Shown here: piece after piece, positions 33,270 to 44,220 of the stretch
Position numbering within the stretch: the first letter of the stretch is position 1
How the letters are laid out: each line of letters starts with the position of its first letter
Origin: Wurfbainia villosa
Taxonomy: Eukaryota > Streptophyta > Magnoliopsida > Zingiberales > Zingiberaceae
Length of the DNA stretch: 64,000 nt
Assembly (NCBI GenBank): GCA_025175895.1
Contig: CM045988.1
Coordinates: forward strand, 10,693,647 to 10,757,646
Reading direction: 5' to 3'
Notes under the pieces: generated by a model
Databases searched by the model: none
The model's input: the letters and a program-made list of their open reading frames with translations, nothing else
What the model was told of the DNA's origin: nothing
Position numbers and translations under genes: made by a program

Positions 33270-33880
33270 AACCAAACATATCTTTGGGATCTTAGGCTTG
33301 GTCATATTAACCTAAGCAGAATTTAAAGGTTGATAGCTGATGGACCTTTGGGTTCATTAGTGGTGGAGGATCTCCCAACCTGCGAATCTTGCTTGGAGGG
33401 TAAGATGACCAAGAGGCCTTTCAAGGCCAAGGGGTATAGATCCAAAGATGTGTTAGAATTGGTTCATTCTGATTCGTATGGTCCTATGTCTATCCAGGCA
33501 AGAGGTAGTTTTGATTATTTCGTCTTTTTCATAGACAATTATTCAAGATGACACTACGATCTGATCATAGTGGTGAATACCTCTTGGGAGAGTTTAGGAA
33601 TTACTTATCAGAGACTGGGATTCAATCCCAATTGTCTGCACCTGGCACACCCCAGCAGAATGGTGTAGTGGAGTGAAGGAATAGGACTCTTATGGAGATT
33701 GTTAGATTGATGATGAGTTATTCTGATTTGCCAGATTCATTCTGGGGATATGCTCCAGATACGGTGATGTACATTCTGAACTTGGTTCCATCTAAATCAG
33801 TGCCTTCTACTCCCACAGAGTTGTGGACTAGGCGAAAGCCTAGTCTAAGACATATTCGGATATGGGGAGTCCAGCACATG
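33270..33880 (+). pseudogene. pol: Integrase of copia D with internal deletion
   Basis: The pre-integrase zinc-binding half reads WDLRLGHI, then LPTCESCLEGKMTKRPF, followed by LVHSDSYGPMS and FFIDNYSR with the first catalytic Asp. A deletion joins this to LRSDHSGEYL (second Asp) and TPQQNGVVE, with a stop just after the catalytic Glu. The following frame 33692-33886 holds the GY-P and LNLVPSKSVPSTPTELW motifs typical of copia integrase carboxy parts. Confidence 0.8.
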
Positions 33881-34616
33881 TGCTGAAGGCTGATGCTGGT
33901 AAGTTGGAACCTCGTACAGAAGTGCGCATGTTTGTTGGCTATCCTAGGGGAACGAAGGGTGGTTTGTTTTATAGTCCTAGAGATCAGAGGGTGATCGTTA
34001 GTACGTATGCCAGATTTCTAGAGGAGGACTATGTGATGAACCACAAGCCCACGAGTAGGATTGTTCTTGAGGAGTTGACAGGGGAAGTCCCGACTTCAGT
34101 ACCACCGGTACAAGAGGATATACCACATGTCACTGCACCGCGTGTCACAGAGGATACACAGGTGATACCTCGTCGTAGTGGGAGGGTTGTGAGACAGCCT
34201 GATAGATTCATGTTCTTGGGAGAATCTTCCGATTTGGTCCCTGGCGAACATGAACCTGATCCCTAGACATATGACGAGGCAATCCAAGATAAAGATGTAG
34301 CATCTTTGCAAAGTGCAATGAATACTGAGATTGAATCTATGGATTCAAATCAGGTCTGGGAGCTCTTATGCATAGCAGCTCATATGGATTATGAGGTGTG
34401 GCAGATGGATGTCAAGAAAGCTTTCCTTAATGGAAGTCTTGAAGAGAACATCTATATGAAGCAACCAGAGGGATTCATTGCTAAGGGCAAAGAGCATCTT
34501 GTAAGCTTAATCGGTCCATTTATGGATTGAAACAAGCTTCGAGGTCTTGGAACATCTGCTTTGATGAAATAAATCCAGACTTATGGATTTATTCAAAGTC
34601 CGGATGAGTCTTGTGT
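33862..34616 (+). pseudogene. pol: Integrase carboxy end and RT start of copia D
   Basis: The frame 33862-34266 holds EVRMFVGYPRGTKGGLFYSP, the conserved integrase end, followed by a Pro/Val-rich linker and RRSGRVVRQPDRF. After a stop the RT start VASLQSAMNTEIESMDSNQVWELL is fused by deletion to AAHMDYEVWQMDVKKAFLNG, the region with the first RT Asp, then MKQPEGF and YGLKQASRSW in a shifted frame. It breaks off at the inverted LTR before the YVDD box. Confidence 0.8.
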
Positions 34617-34617
34617 A

Positions 34618-36720
34618 TGATGGGTGGATGCTTCGGAGGCTCATTGGCTCCCATGTCCTCGGATTAAAATTTTTACTAATGAAAGGATTAATCCGGATGG
34701 GATGAGCTTCCTTAACAACACCATTTCGTCGTCGTGCTAACAACTTGAGTGGTCGCTTGACCAAACTAGTTGTTCAAGCAACACAACTCTTCTAGTTGGT
34801 TAGCCGCGGAAGAGACGACGGATGGATCACCGGTTTTTGTGTTTGTCTTCGGGGTCCATGATTATACAATATATATTCATACACACACATGCATAATCAA
34901 AACAAATAAGAACATGCTCAGATCTGTACATAAAGTTAAAATAACTTTATACCTCACGATCTTCTACCGTATGTCCTATCCTTCTCGTGGACGACGTGTG
35001 AACGAAGATCCTCCACGAGTAGAAGCCTTCTAGATCGCTTTCTTCTCTACCTTGTCCGCTGCGAACAAAGAGAAGAACTAGCAAATACCTCTCCTATCTA
35101 GAACCGGCCACCAAATTAGGGAATTTGGTGCAACCGCCGGCCAAGGAGCAATGGATGATGCGCCGGCCAACTTCAAGAAGAGTTGCCGCCGGCCACTTTG
35201 GAGAATAGGGAGGAGGAAGAGAACCGGCCACCAATGGGAGGAGAACCGCCGGCAAAGGAAGAAGAGAGTGGCTAAGATGAAGGGCGCCGGCCAAGGAATG
35301 ATTGAAGGAGGTGGGCGCCGGCAACAATTTTGGATGAAGATGGTTGCCGCCCACCCTAGCTCCAAACCCTAGCCGCCCACTATCCAAGAGCCAAACCCTA
35401 ATTCCAATTCTAAACCTTGATTATCTTGCCGCCCAACCCTAATTCTCTATTTATAGAATAGGGCTTAAGCCTCCTTTAATCTCCACCGTCGGATCTAGGG
35501 ATTTAATCTCCACCGTCGGATCTAGGGTTTTATCCCAACCGTCGGATCTAGGGTTTAATCCCAACCATCGGATCTAGGATTTCATCCCAACCGTCGGATC
35601 TAAGGTTTCATCCCAACCGTCGGATCTAGGGTTTTATCCCAACCGTCGGATCTAAGGATCTAATCCCAACCGTCGATTCTAGGATTTCATCCTAACCATC
35701 GGATCTAGGGATTTAATCCCAACCGTTGGTTCTAGGGTTTCATCCAACCATCGGATCTAGGGATTTAATCCCAACCGTTGGTTCTAGGTTTTGTTTTACA
35801 TTCTTGGATCTAGACTTCATAAGGATTATATTAGGCTACGATAGGGACCATAAGGAGGAGTTGGGTCTTGGCCACCCGATGGATCGGAACCACACAAACT
35901 TGATCCATCAATGATGTTCCATTCCACTAGAGGATCATCATTGAACTACCTCACCAACCCCCATAAATCAATATGGGCTCCATATATTATTTGTACATTA
36001 ATCTCCCCGTGTTTAAGATATCTAATGTCCGTCAATTAATTGATTTACTGACCATCAATTAATTAACATCTAATTCCTCGAGTAGTACCACTCAACCTTA
36101 TCATCATGTTGACTAAGTCAACCAGCTGGGTTTACATGAAGAACCTTATGAGCTCCTCAAGGGGACATCATCAACCTAATATATAGGACACGGTTTCCTC
36201 CTATAATTAACAGCACACCATGTAAATAATATTATTTCCCAACTTACCGGGCATATTGATTTAATCCATCTAAATCTCACCCACTGGTAAATCAAAGAAA
36301 TAAATACTAAGTACATGTGCCCGTTATTATATCGGGATTAAGAGCATGTACAACATAATATCCGAGGTCCGATTCAATTATATAGTCAGTGCTAAATTGA
36401 ATCACCTCTATGTCGGTCCTACTCAATACACCTAAGTGTACTAGTGTAACTCTATGTTCAAGATAAAACAATACCAAGCTACACTACAACCATGCCAATG
36501 GTTTGTCCAAAACCATCTTGGTTGTGAGCCTTTACTTATATTTTACAAGGTACTGATAACATGATCTTCTGTGCCACACCAAGCACCATGTTATCTACAA
36601 TGTAAAATATTAGACAATATGCACACATATATAATGAATATATAAAATGCAAACAATGATCATGTGATTCTTATTTCAAAATAAAATGTTCATACAAAAA
36701 GAGCTAGGCTTTCAGTATAC
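34618..36720 (-). repeat. Inverted LTR of the copia D family
   Basis: Reverse complement of the LTR at 29156-31412 over its whole length. It begins inside copia D pol and stops at CAGTATAC, 9 bp short of the expected end, where it joins a few bases of unknown origin and the Sirevirus LTR tip. Its repeat block has about 12 units against nine in the + copy. The two LTRs form an inverted repeat of about 2.1 kb with a 3.2-kb spacer. Confidence 0.85.
35479..35793 (-). repeat. 26-27-bp tandem repeat, about 12 copies
   Basis: Units of CCGTCGGATCTAGGG type, the reverse complement of the repeat at 30091. More copies and more variants than the + LTR, so the array has expanded or contracted since the copies split. 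Confidence 0.9.
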
Positions 36721-36748
36721 AGACATAGAGGTGCCCACTGCACCAATA

Positions 36749-37685
36749 ATCTCCCCCTTTTTGATTTATGGCAAACCCACATACAAAGTTAAGACAAAAA
36801 TAAGTATGAGATTATGCATGAATGAGTAGGAGTATAAAAAATCCTTTTTCAAGTGCTCCCCCTTGAGGAATCCTCCCCCTTGACCGAGGGTGAGTACTTG
36901 AGAAAGGGTTTTAACTCTCCCCCTAGATATTTGCTACTAAGAAAAAGAATTAAGTAACCGAAATTACTTAATGTTGGCCATAGTGTTTAAAATAAGTTTT
37001 AAGTTAAGAAACCAAATGATTTCTTAACCCTGGCCTTTTGGTTAAATAAGTTTTCAAAACTTAACGTTAACTTTTGGTTTAATTATGAAGTAAGAGTTAA
37101 GTTATAAAAAAAAAAAAATTTTGACTCCTTAACTTTTATCCTTTTTCTCCTTTTTCTTCCCCTTTTGCCGTATATCGAAAAGAGTAAGGGGTGTGTGGAA
37201 AACAAGACAAATGTTAAATTTAAAGTCCAAGCATGTTCCACATATTTTTTTTTAAAAATAATATACTAAAAATAAGTTCATCTATAAAATGTTCGACTCA
37301 TATTTGGCTTGATTGATATGAAGGATCAACCAGTCTTGGTCAGAGTCGGTTAATATTAGTTGCATATTTATACTCCGAGGTTCATATTGACGCACTTGAT
37401 CTACATCTTGGAACCTGGAGTAGGGTCCTAACATCTCATGCCCATCTACGTGGCTAAGTACACAAACACATTAGTCCTATGTGTTGTGAGATGTACTGGC
37501 TCCATAAATCTATAGGTGCATGTTATCTAAGGTATGTCCTATGCTAGTTCCATAAAAATGAAAAATAAGAAATAGTAGTAAGAAAATATAGTTTGCAAGT
37601 TCTTATTCTATTACGCACATGCCCAATTTTCGTCTTAATAGACTAAATTCGACCGGGTAGGGGGTTTAGTAAATAGGTCGCTAGG
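36749..37685 (-). other. 3' non-coding region with PPT cluster, Sirevirus copy A
   Basis: The PPT (minus strand AAAAAGGGGGAGAT) is at 36749-36762 next to the LTR tip. Three further pyrimidine tracts on the + strand, that is GGGGGAG-type purine tracts on the coding strand, lie near 36857, 36872 and 36917. The rest is AT-rich with no domain. Copy B has the same at 44221-45070. Confidence 0.7.
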
Positions 37686-38621
37686 TTAGACTTCGATTGA
37701 TTGACGTACTGGTTGTATGGCTCCGTTGGCCACATGTTCTCGAATGAAATGGTGTTTGACTTCTATATGTTTGGTCCTAGAGTGACATATTGGATTCTTT
37801 GTAAGATTAATTGAACTAATGTTATCTACGTGAAGTTTAGTATTCGTAAAGTCTAACTTAAAGTCGCGGAGGGTGTACTTCATCCAAAGAAGCTGAGTGA
37901 CACACTCACCCATCGCGATGTATTATCGGCGGTGGTAGACAAGGCAACACAATGTTGCTTCCTCGCACCAACTCACTAGACTCGAGCCGAGTAGTTGACA
38001 ACAACCACTCGTGCTCTTTCTGTCGAGTTTACTACCGGCATAATCTGAATCGGAGTAGCCGATTAGTTCGAACTCGGTAGATCTAGGATACCAAATACCG
38101 ACATTAAGTGTACCCTTTAGATATCTAAGGATACACTTAACTAGGGTTAGGTGAGACTCCTTGGCACAGGTTTGAAACCTGGTGCACATACTTACTGCAA
38201 ATAAGATATCAGGTCGGCTTGCAGTTAAGTAAAGGAGACTCCCTATTACACTCCTATAGTATTTTAAGTCAATGGACTTACTTTCTAGGTCTTCTCCTAT
38301 GTTAACATTAATCGCCATTGGGGTGTTTATTATCTTAGCGTCTTGCATTCCAAATCTTTTAATTAACTCCTTAGTGTATTTTTGTTGATATAGGTATATA
38401 CCATCCTTAGTTTGTTTAATTTGTAGACCTAAAAAGAAACTTAACTCGCCTACCAAGTTCATTTCGAACTCACTTTCCATGAGTGAAACGAACTCGTTTA
38501 GTAAGGCTGAGTTAGAGGTTCTAAAAATTATATCGTCTACGTAAATTTGAGCTATGAATATTTCTTTACCTAAGGTTTTTACAAAGAGAGTTGGGTCAAC
38601 TAAGCCTTGGTTAAACCCTTT
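37686..38621 (-). pseudogene. pol: RT carboxy part and RNase H, Sirevirus copy A
   Basis: From 38621 down comes KGFNQGLVDPTLFVK, then the catalytic IYVDDI at about 38540. The frame 37923-38480 holds LVGELSFFLGLQIKQ, a KELIKRFGM box, PDILFAVSMCTRF and the RNase H start IGYSDSDYAGSKLDRKSTSG. A frameshift near 37930 and another near 37700 disconnect the RNase H end, with HVDNISSINLTKNPICHSRTKHIEVKHHFIR in between. Together these would copy RNA to DNA and remove the template. Indels at CG-rich sites account for the breaks. Confidence 0.88.
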
Positions 38622-39330
38622 TTACTTAAGATGGATTGAAAGTCTCTCGTACCAAGCTCGAGGAGCTTGTTTAAGTCCATAGAGAGCTTTCTTAAGTTTT
38701 AGAACATGGTCGGGTTTATCTAGATTTTCGAATCCGGGGGGTTGGCTGACATAAACTTCTTCTTTAATGTATCCATTTAGGAATGCCGACTTAACATCCA
38801 TTTGAAACAGCTTAAATCCTCGATGTGCGGCATAAGCTAGCAACATTCGAATGGATTCGAGTCTAGCTACTGGGGCATAGGTTTCGTCGTAATCTAAGCC
38901 TTCGACTTGGCTAAACCCTTTGGCGACTAACCTAGCCTTGTTTCTAACTACTTCACCTTTATCATCAAGCTTATTTCGAAACACCCACCTTGTTCCAATT
39001 ATCGTTTTGTCTTTAGGTGGTGGTAATAACTCCCACACTTCATTCCTAGTAAATTGGGCTAGCTCTTCTTGCATTGCAATAATCCAATCGGGATCAAGAA
39101 GAGCTTGTTCAATTGATTTGGGTTCTATCTTTGAAATTAAGGAAATTTGACTAAGGTTCCTATAGGATGCTCTAGTTTGAACTCCTACATTAGGATCTCC
39201 TATCACTTGATCGATAGGGTGGTTAGTCTGGATCCTAGATTGGGTTGGGTTTGTGTCACCTAATGATTGATCAATGGGGTGACTTGGTTGAACACTAGTT
39301 TGGTTGGAGTCATCTATCACTTGATCAATA
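38622..39330 (-). pseudogene. pol: Integrase-RT linker and RT amino part, Sirevirus copy A
   Basis: The frame 38622-39320 opens in a linker with repeated HPIDQ(V/A/S)(I/L)GD units. It continues with WELLPPPKDKTIIGTRWVF, KARLVAKGFSQVEGLDYDETYAPVARL, LFQMDVKSAFLNG (first catalytic Asp) and ALYGLKQAPRAWYERL. It ends at an in-frame TAA at 38622, just before the KGF segment. Copy B has the same stop. Confidence 0.88.
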
Positions 39331-40686
39331 GAGTGACTAGGTTGACCTAGGTTAGGATTAACACTAGACCTGATCTCCGGATCAAAGTTAGGTTTAGTAT
39401 GAATCGGCTTGCTAATTGGGGTTGCCGGGGGTTTTGTAGGTTCATGTCCTTCATCAAATACGACATTGATAGTCTCCTCGACTCTAAGGGTGTCGTGGTT
39501 ATATACTCTATAAGCTCTACTTGTAGTCGAGTATCCTAGAAAGATTCCGGTCGTGGTTTTGGATGTAAATTTCCCTAGGTAATCCTTAGTGTTTAGGATA
39601 TGTACCTTACACCCAAATACCCTAAAGTACTTGATGTTAGGTATTTTATCGTGATAAATCTCGTGAGGTCTTAAGGTGCCTCTTTACCATAAGGATCCTA
39701 TTTTGGACATAGCAAGCCGCTTACGCCTAAAACCTATCGGGTAGGTCGTATTCATTCAACATGGTCCTAGCGGCTTCTTGTAGAGTTCGGTTTTTCCGCT
39801 CCACTAGGCCATTTTGTTGAGGGGTCCTAGGGCAAGAGAATTCATGGTGGTATCCGTTTAGGTTACAGAAGTCGGTGAACCTTTGATTTTCGAATTCACC
39901 ACCATGATCGCTTCTAAGTCTTTTAACATTAAGGTCTTTTTGATTCTCGATTAATTTGAATAGATTGATTAATTGATCTAGGGTATCATTTTTATGTTTG
40001 ATGAACCTAACCCAGGTAAACCTGGAGTAGTCGTCAATTATGACTAAGCAATATTGACTTCTATTGAGAGACTTGGCTCCATGTGAATCGAATAGATCCA
40101 TATGCAGGAGCTCAAGTACACTTGAGGTTCGTTCTTGGTTAGTTAACTTGTTTTGTGTCCTAGGTTGTTTTCCTTGTTGACAAGCATTACAGATTTTATT
40201 AACCAAATTGTTGAGGTTGGGTAAGCCTCTGACTAAGCCACTCTGACTCATCTTGTGGACGAGTCTTGGGTGCGAGTGACCGAGTCGTCGGTGCCACAAC
40301 CATGATTCCTCTTGCCGTGTCATAAGACACTTAGTTGAGGAGTTGGTTAAGTTGATCGTATAAATGTTGTTATTTCTAGTTCCTTTAAGAATTGTTTTAG
40401 AGGTTTCGTTGGTATTAATTACGCATTCATTTTCTAGAAATATAACCTTATAGTTATTATCACACAATTGGCTTACACTAAGTAAGTTATATTCAAAATT
40501 CTCTACAAGTAATACATTTTTAATAACAAAATTCATGTTAAGCTCAATATCACCTGATCCGATGATTTTGAGCTTGCCGTTATTCCCAAAGGCTACCGAT
40601 CCTTGTTGTTTGAATCGAAGCTTTGCGAATTTGAGTTGATCCCCGGTCATGTGTCGGGAGCAACCGCTGTCCAACATCCATTGATC
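39331..40686 (-). pseudogene. pol: Protease and integrase, Sirevirus copy A
   Basis: The frame 39727-40677 starts at the retropepsin site MLDSGCSRHMTGD (DSG) and runs through SYNLLSVSQLCDN-like sequence to the zinc-binding WLWHRRLGHSHPRLVHKMS…CNACQQGKQ. It then reads DLFDSHGAKSLNRSQYCLVIIDDYSRF (first Asp), LRSDHGGEFEN (second Asp) and TPQQNGLVERKNRTLQEA (Glu), so the catalytic triad is complete. A stop at 39727 and an indel patch near 39715 break the frame at DRFWAEAV; the conserved carboxy end (VFGCKVHILN) follows to about 39560. Confidence 0.88.
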
Positions 40687-41258
40687 CTACACACAAGGTG
40701 GTTGGATTGGATGTTAGATTTTTTGTTAAGAAAATTTGTTGTAAGTTGTTAACCCTAGGTCATCTCACCGGAGTCTATATGATCAAGCATGTTATACTTA
40801 TGTGTTTTTTTTTAGATGACTTCCAATTAAGTTGATTAAGTGGATTTAGGTTCAAGTAATTTTATGTTAGATTTGGATTTAACCCTAGGCTTGTCATGTT
40901 TACCTTTTCAAGATCATGGCTTCCAGGTCATGGCGAGGCACAGGGGCCTTCTTTTATCGGATCATCGACCACTTCCTTAGACAAAGCCATTTTCAAGAAA
41001 ATGATGACTTGACTCACCTAAAATTATTTCCTCGTCTAACTAGTTATTTTTGAAAAGAGGCTCCCCGAGGCTCAATCTTTTCGAAGAATTTTAGTTGGTT
41101 ATGTTTTTGAAAAGAGGCTCCCCGGGGCTCAATCTTTTCGAAGTTGATTATGTTCATGTTCTAAGTGAGTTCACAAGTTTTAAAGTACAAACTTTCTAAG
41201 TTAAAGCATGCAATTTCTAAGTTAAAGCACAAACATTCTAAGTTAAAACATGTAATTT
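40687..41258 (-). other. Gag-protease spacer, candidate intron (copy A)
   Basis: About 580 bp with no domain between the Gag stop and the protease. On the minus strand it ends in a pyrimidine-rich CCAATCCAACCACCTTG then TGTGTAG, a good plant 3' splice site, followed in phase by Asp-Gln-Trp-Met-Leu-Asp-Ser-Gly. A possible 5' site (CAT|GTTTGT) is at 41276. It also holds a twice-repeated GAGGCTCCCCGAGGCTC block (about 41055-41140) and CTAAGTTAAAGCA repeats (41175-41275). Copy B keeps the same. Confidence 0.45.
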
Positions 41259-42899
41259 CTAAGTTAAAGCACAAACATGTTTTGTACTGGCTCCCCCTAG
41301 ACCGTTGAATCGGTTCGGTCTATCCACATAGTGGATTTGGTCCTTGGGAACCCAGTACGGGTTGAATCCTAGAGTTGAAATCAAAAAGTTCTTAGGGACC
41401 CATGCTTGGACATGTTTCTTATGTCGACTTACAATCGACATATACGACCTATTAGTCGTGTTTGAGTTAAACCCTAGTCCAGCCTTGTTGTACACGGCCC
41501 TTTGAGATCCAAGTAGGAGGTCAAGTCCTTTGGATCCCGAAGTGAACCTTTCCAACGTGTTCCTAAGATCTTCGACTTGACTTTTCAAGAGAGAGTTCTC
41601 AACTTCGAGCTTTTCAACTCGAGTTGAGTCCTTCTCTTGAACTCGACTAGTCGAAGAGGTTAGGGAGACCTCGTGTTTGAGGAGTTTAACCTCCTCAACA
41701 AGGGTCTCGACCTTGGACTCGGACTTAGCTAACTTCCTAGACAAAAACCTAACCATATTATGTAAAGTATTAAATAAAGCTCGACTCACCTTAAGGGTAT
41801 CTTTTGAATCGGATGCATATCCGTGGCTTGACTTGAAGGTAGCTTCGTAGTCCGAGTCATCCTCAGGTTCTGACTCAAGTCCAGGCTCGGTCTCCGTGTC
41901 CGACTCAATTGATTTCGCCATGAAGACGTGGTCTTCGTCTTCTTCGGATGACGCTTCTTCCCATGTCGCGTTGAGGGCCTTCTTATGCTTAGGTGCTTGG
42001 TGGTTGAGCTTGGGGAACTCGGACTTGATATGTCCAAATCTGTTGCACTCATAACACCTAATGTTAGAACTTTTAGGCTTACCTTGGTTGGGTCGAGTCG
42101 TGGTTCGCTTTCGTCCCTTGGCTATCCTTCGAGCTAGGTTCAATAGTTCGGCAGTCAACTCCGGGTCAACTTCTTCTTCGGACTCGTCTTCCTCCTCGGT
42201 TGGTGGTGGCTTGCTTGCGATTTTCTTCTTCTTTGAACCTGCAAACAAGGCTATACCCCTCTCGTGTTTCGAGTTGGATTGTTCATGTAATTCGAAATCG
42301 GAAAAGAGTTCATCTAACCTAATTTTAGAAAGATCCTTGGAGACCTTATAGGCATCAACCATGGATGCCCATAAGGTAGTCCTCGGAAAAGAGTTTAGGA
42401 CATACCTTATAAGGTCGCGGTTTTCGACCTTTTGCCCCATTGCGTGTAGGTTGTTGACTATGTCTTGGACACGGGCGTGGAGTTGCGTCGCGGACTCGTG
42501 TTCCTGCATTTTTAGTGTGTACAATTTATTGAATAACAAATCACGTTTGCAAACCTTAGCTTGATCCGATCCTTCGTGTAACTCGATTAGCTTTGTCCAA
42601 AGATCCTTTGCGCTTATGAAGGGGCCGACGCGATTTAGCTCTTCCTTGGATAGGCCGCATTGAAGGATTTGTGTTGCCTTGGCGTCGGCTTCGACTTGTC
42701 GTTTTGTCGCAATGGTCCATTGATCATAATCCAAGGAGTCACCCACTTCATTAGTCGGAAGTGTGAAACCCATTTGGATTATGATCCACATCTCGATTTG
42801 GGTTTTGAGAAACCATTCCATCCGACCCTTCCAATAACGGAAGTTATCTCCGTTGTAAAATGGAGGTCGGATGGTGCTAAAACCCTCGAGATGGGCCAT
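41259..42899 (-). CDS. gag: Sirevirus Gag, intact (copy A)
   Basis: The longest open frame in the window: 551 codons from 42914, or 546 from the preferred ATG at 42899 (MAHLEGFSTIRPPFYNG), which matches the usual start. Order: amino-terminal YWKGRMEWFLKTQ, LWTKLIELHEGSDQ, a capsid-like core to MVDAYKVSKDLSKIRLDELFSDFELHE, an acidic linker, a zinc knuckle at about 42030 (CYECNRFGHIKSEF, last Cys replaced by Phe; copy B keeps Cys), a very acidic Ser/Glu region, a coiled-coil-like segment (VEKLEVENSLLKSQVEDLRNTL) and the WVPKNFL…YWVPK carboxy motif. It would form virus-like particles in the cytoplasm and package RNA, its own or of gag-only elements. Expression is not shown by sequence. Confidence 0.85.
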   Translation of the reverse strand: MAHLEGFSTIRPPFYNGDNFRYWKGRMEWFLKTQIEMWIIIQMGFTLPTNEVGDSLDYDQWTIATKRQVEADAKATQILQCGLSKEELNRVGPFISAKDLWTKLIELHEGSDQAKVCKRDLLFNKLYTLKMQEHESATQLHARVQDIVNNLHAMGQKVENRDLIRYVLNSFPRTTLWASMVDAYKVSKDLSKIRLDELFSDFELHEQSNSKHERGIALFAGSKKKKIASKPPPTEEEDESEEEVDPELTAELLNLARRIAKGRKRTTTRPNQGKPKSSNIRCYECNRFGHIKSEFPKLNHQAPKHKKALNATWEEASSEEDEDHVFMAKSIESDTETEPGLESEPEDDSDYEATFKSSHGYASDSKDTLKVSRALFNTLHNMVRFLSRKLAKSESKVETLVEEVKLLKHEVSLTSSTSRVQEKDSTRVEKLEVENSLLKSQVEDLRNTLERFTSGSKGLDLLLGSQRAVYNKAGLGFNSNTTNRSYMSIVSRHKKHVQAWVPKNFLISTLGFNPYWVPKDQIHYVDRPNRFNGLGGASTKHVCALT

Positions 42900-43106
42900 T
42901 AGAACAAAAGACAAAAGAAGACGAAGGAAAAACTAGCAACGACAAAAAACACACAAAAAGTACCAAGACTCGCGTCTTGGATTAGTAGTGCGGGAGTAGA
43001 TTTAACAAAGCGAAAAGAAAAAATCTAAAATAAACAGAAATAAAAGAAAAATAAATCTGTGAAAAATGGCTAGATTGGTGGTTTCACCAAATCTTAGCAA
43101 CCCCCG

Positions 43107-43118
43107 GCTCCGATACCA
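43107..43118 (-). other. Primer binding site of Sirevirus copy A
   Basis: Minus strand TGGTATCGGAGC, one base different from the initiator-Met tRNA complement. Copy B has the exact form at 50516-50527. Confidence 0.85.
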
Positions 43119-43120
43119 AT

Positions 43121-44220
43121 TGTTGGATCGATGCGGTTCGCTAGAGGGGGGGGTGAATAGTGAAAAACCTTTACTTTTTCTTTCGTTCGTTAAAACTCGA
43201 GAGATAATTAATTAATTGCAGCGGAAATGTAAAGTAAATAAAGACAATGAAGTTTTACTTGGTTCGTAGCCTTCGGCTACTACTCCAAGGCCCTAGTGGT
43301 CCTTGACCACGTACGGAGGGCAAAAGCACTAAAGGAACTCCTCCTCGTTGGAGGTAGGAGTTAATCGATACAAAAAAAAACTTTAAGGTAGAGGGACACT
43401 CCCCCTCTCCTCGTATATGATAAAAGCTCCGAAAAGTAGATGAACAACTGATAACAAAATACTAATACCGACGTACAAAAATAATAAGGAAAGTTAAACC
43501 TAGACTTCGAAATGGAAGGACTTCGTTGTCGGAGAGTTGCAGCGTAACGGAGGCTTTTGAGCACTTAGAAAGTTATATGAAACCCTAGGTTTGGCCCTCC
43601 TTTTATAGCCTTTGAGCCCCTTTTCGAGAGGAACCCTAGCCAATCAAATTTGAGCACATCTTCCCTTGAAATTTGGTGATAATCCTTAACTCCTCGAATC
43701 TGATCATTGACCATCAGTCGACTGATGGCAGCATCATCGATCGTGATGGCGATCATCGATCGTGATTGATCATCGACGATCTTGATGGCGAGTTCTCCAA
43801 GTCGGGATCGAGTTCTCAAGTGGCGATCGTGATGCTAGTAGGGCAAAGTTAGCTCAAAGAAAACATTATTTTGACGGCCTCCGACCATCCGATCTCGACC
43901 TAGACCATCTATGGGATGTCTTTGGTCGGATCTCGCTAAGATCATCCCGTAAAGAGGATCGACCTCACTTACGCTTACGCACACACGAGCTTACCTCGAT
44001 ACGTTCGTCGCTTTTGCTTCCGACCTTCCACTCGATTCCTTGGCTCCTCCGAGTAACTCGAAAGTACGACCACCGCGGCTTCCTCCGGGTGTCGCTAAGC
44101 CTTGACTCGGCTATGAGACTTTCACTTGATTTAGCTCGTGAGATAACAATATAAGCTTAACTTTGTATCGTTTGCTATAATCAAAACTTAGGTTTGACTT
44201 AGGTGCCCACTGCACCAACA
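43121..44220 (-). repeat. Middle LTR of the Sirevirus tandem
   Basis: 1,100 bp. On the minus strand it begins TGTTGGTGCAGTGG and ends CGATCCAACA. It serves as 5' LTR of copy A and 3' LTR of copy B. It holds a TATA box at 43599-43607 and CAGTCGACTG at 43717, with GATCG-type sequence at 43735-43835 where relatives have the palindrome. Confidence 0.88.
43599..43607 (-). promoter_or_regulatory. TATA box, middle Sirevirus LTR
   Basis: TATAAAAGG on the minus strand, also present in the LTRs at 51012-51020 and 58304-58312. Confidence 0.6.

Larger units (their letters stand above)
29156..34617 (+). mobile_element. Copia D: Tork/Ivana-like Ty1/copia, 5' LTR plus decayed gag-pol
   Basis: 5' LTR 29156-31412, PBS 31415, then leader and gag-pol remnants to 34617, where an inverted LTR of the same family begins. 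The + strand 3' LTR is missing, so the element is either cut by a second, inverted insertion or rearranged. It inserted into the Gag of Athila C. Confidence 0.75.

Noticed and set aside
30091..36000. CRISPR-like or satellite arrays (27-bp units with regular spacing)
   Set aside because: Units are contiguous, without unique spacers, in a plant LTR. They are ordinary tandem repeats.
36764..37685. An env-like third frame expected in some Sireviruses
   Set aside because: The roughly 0.9 kb between RNase H and the LTR has no long frame or signal peptide in either copy.
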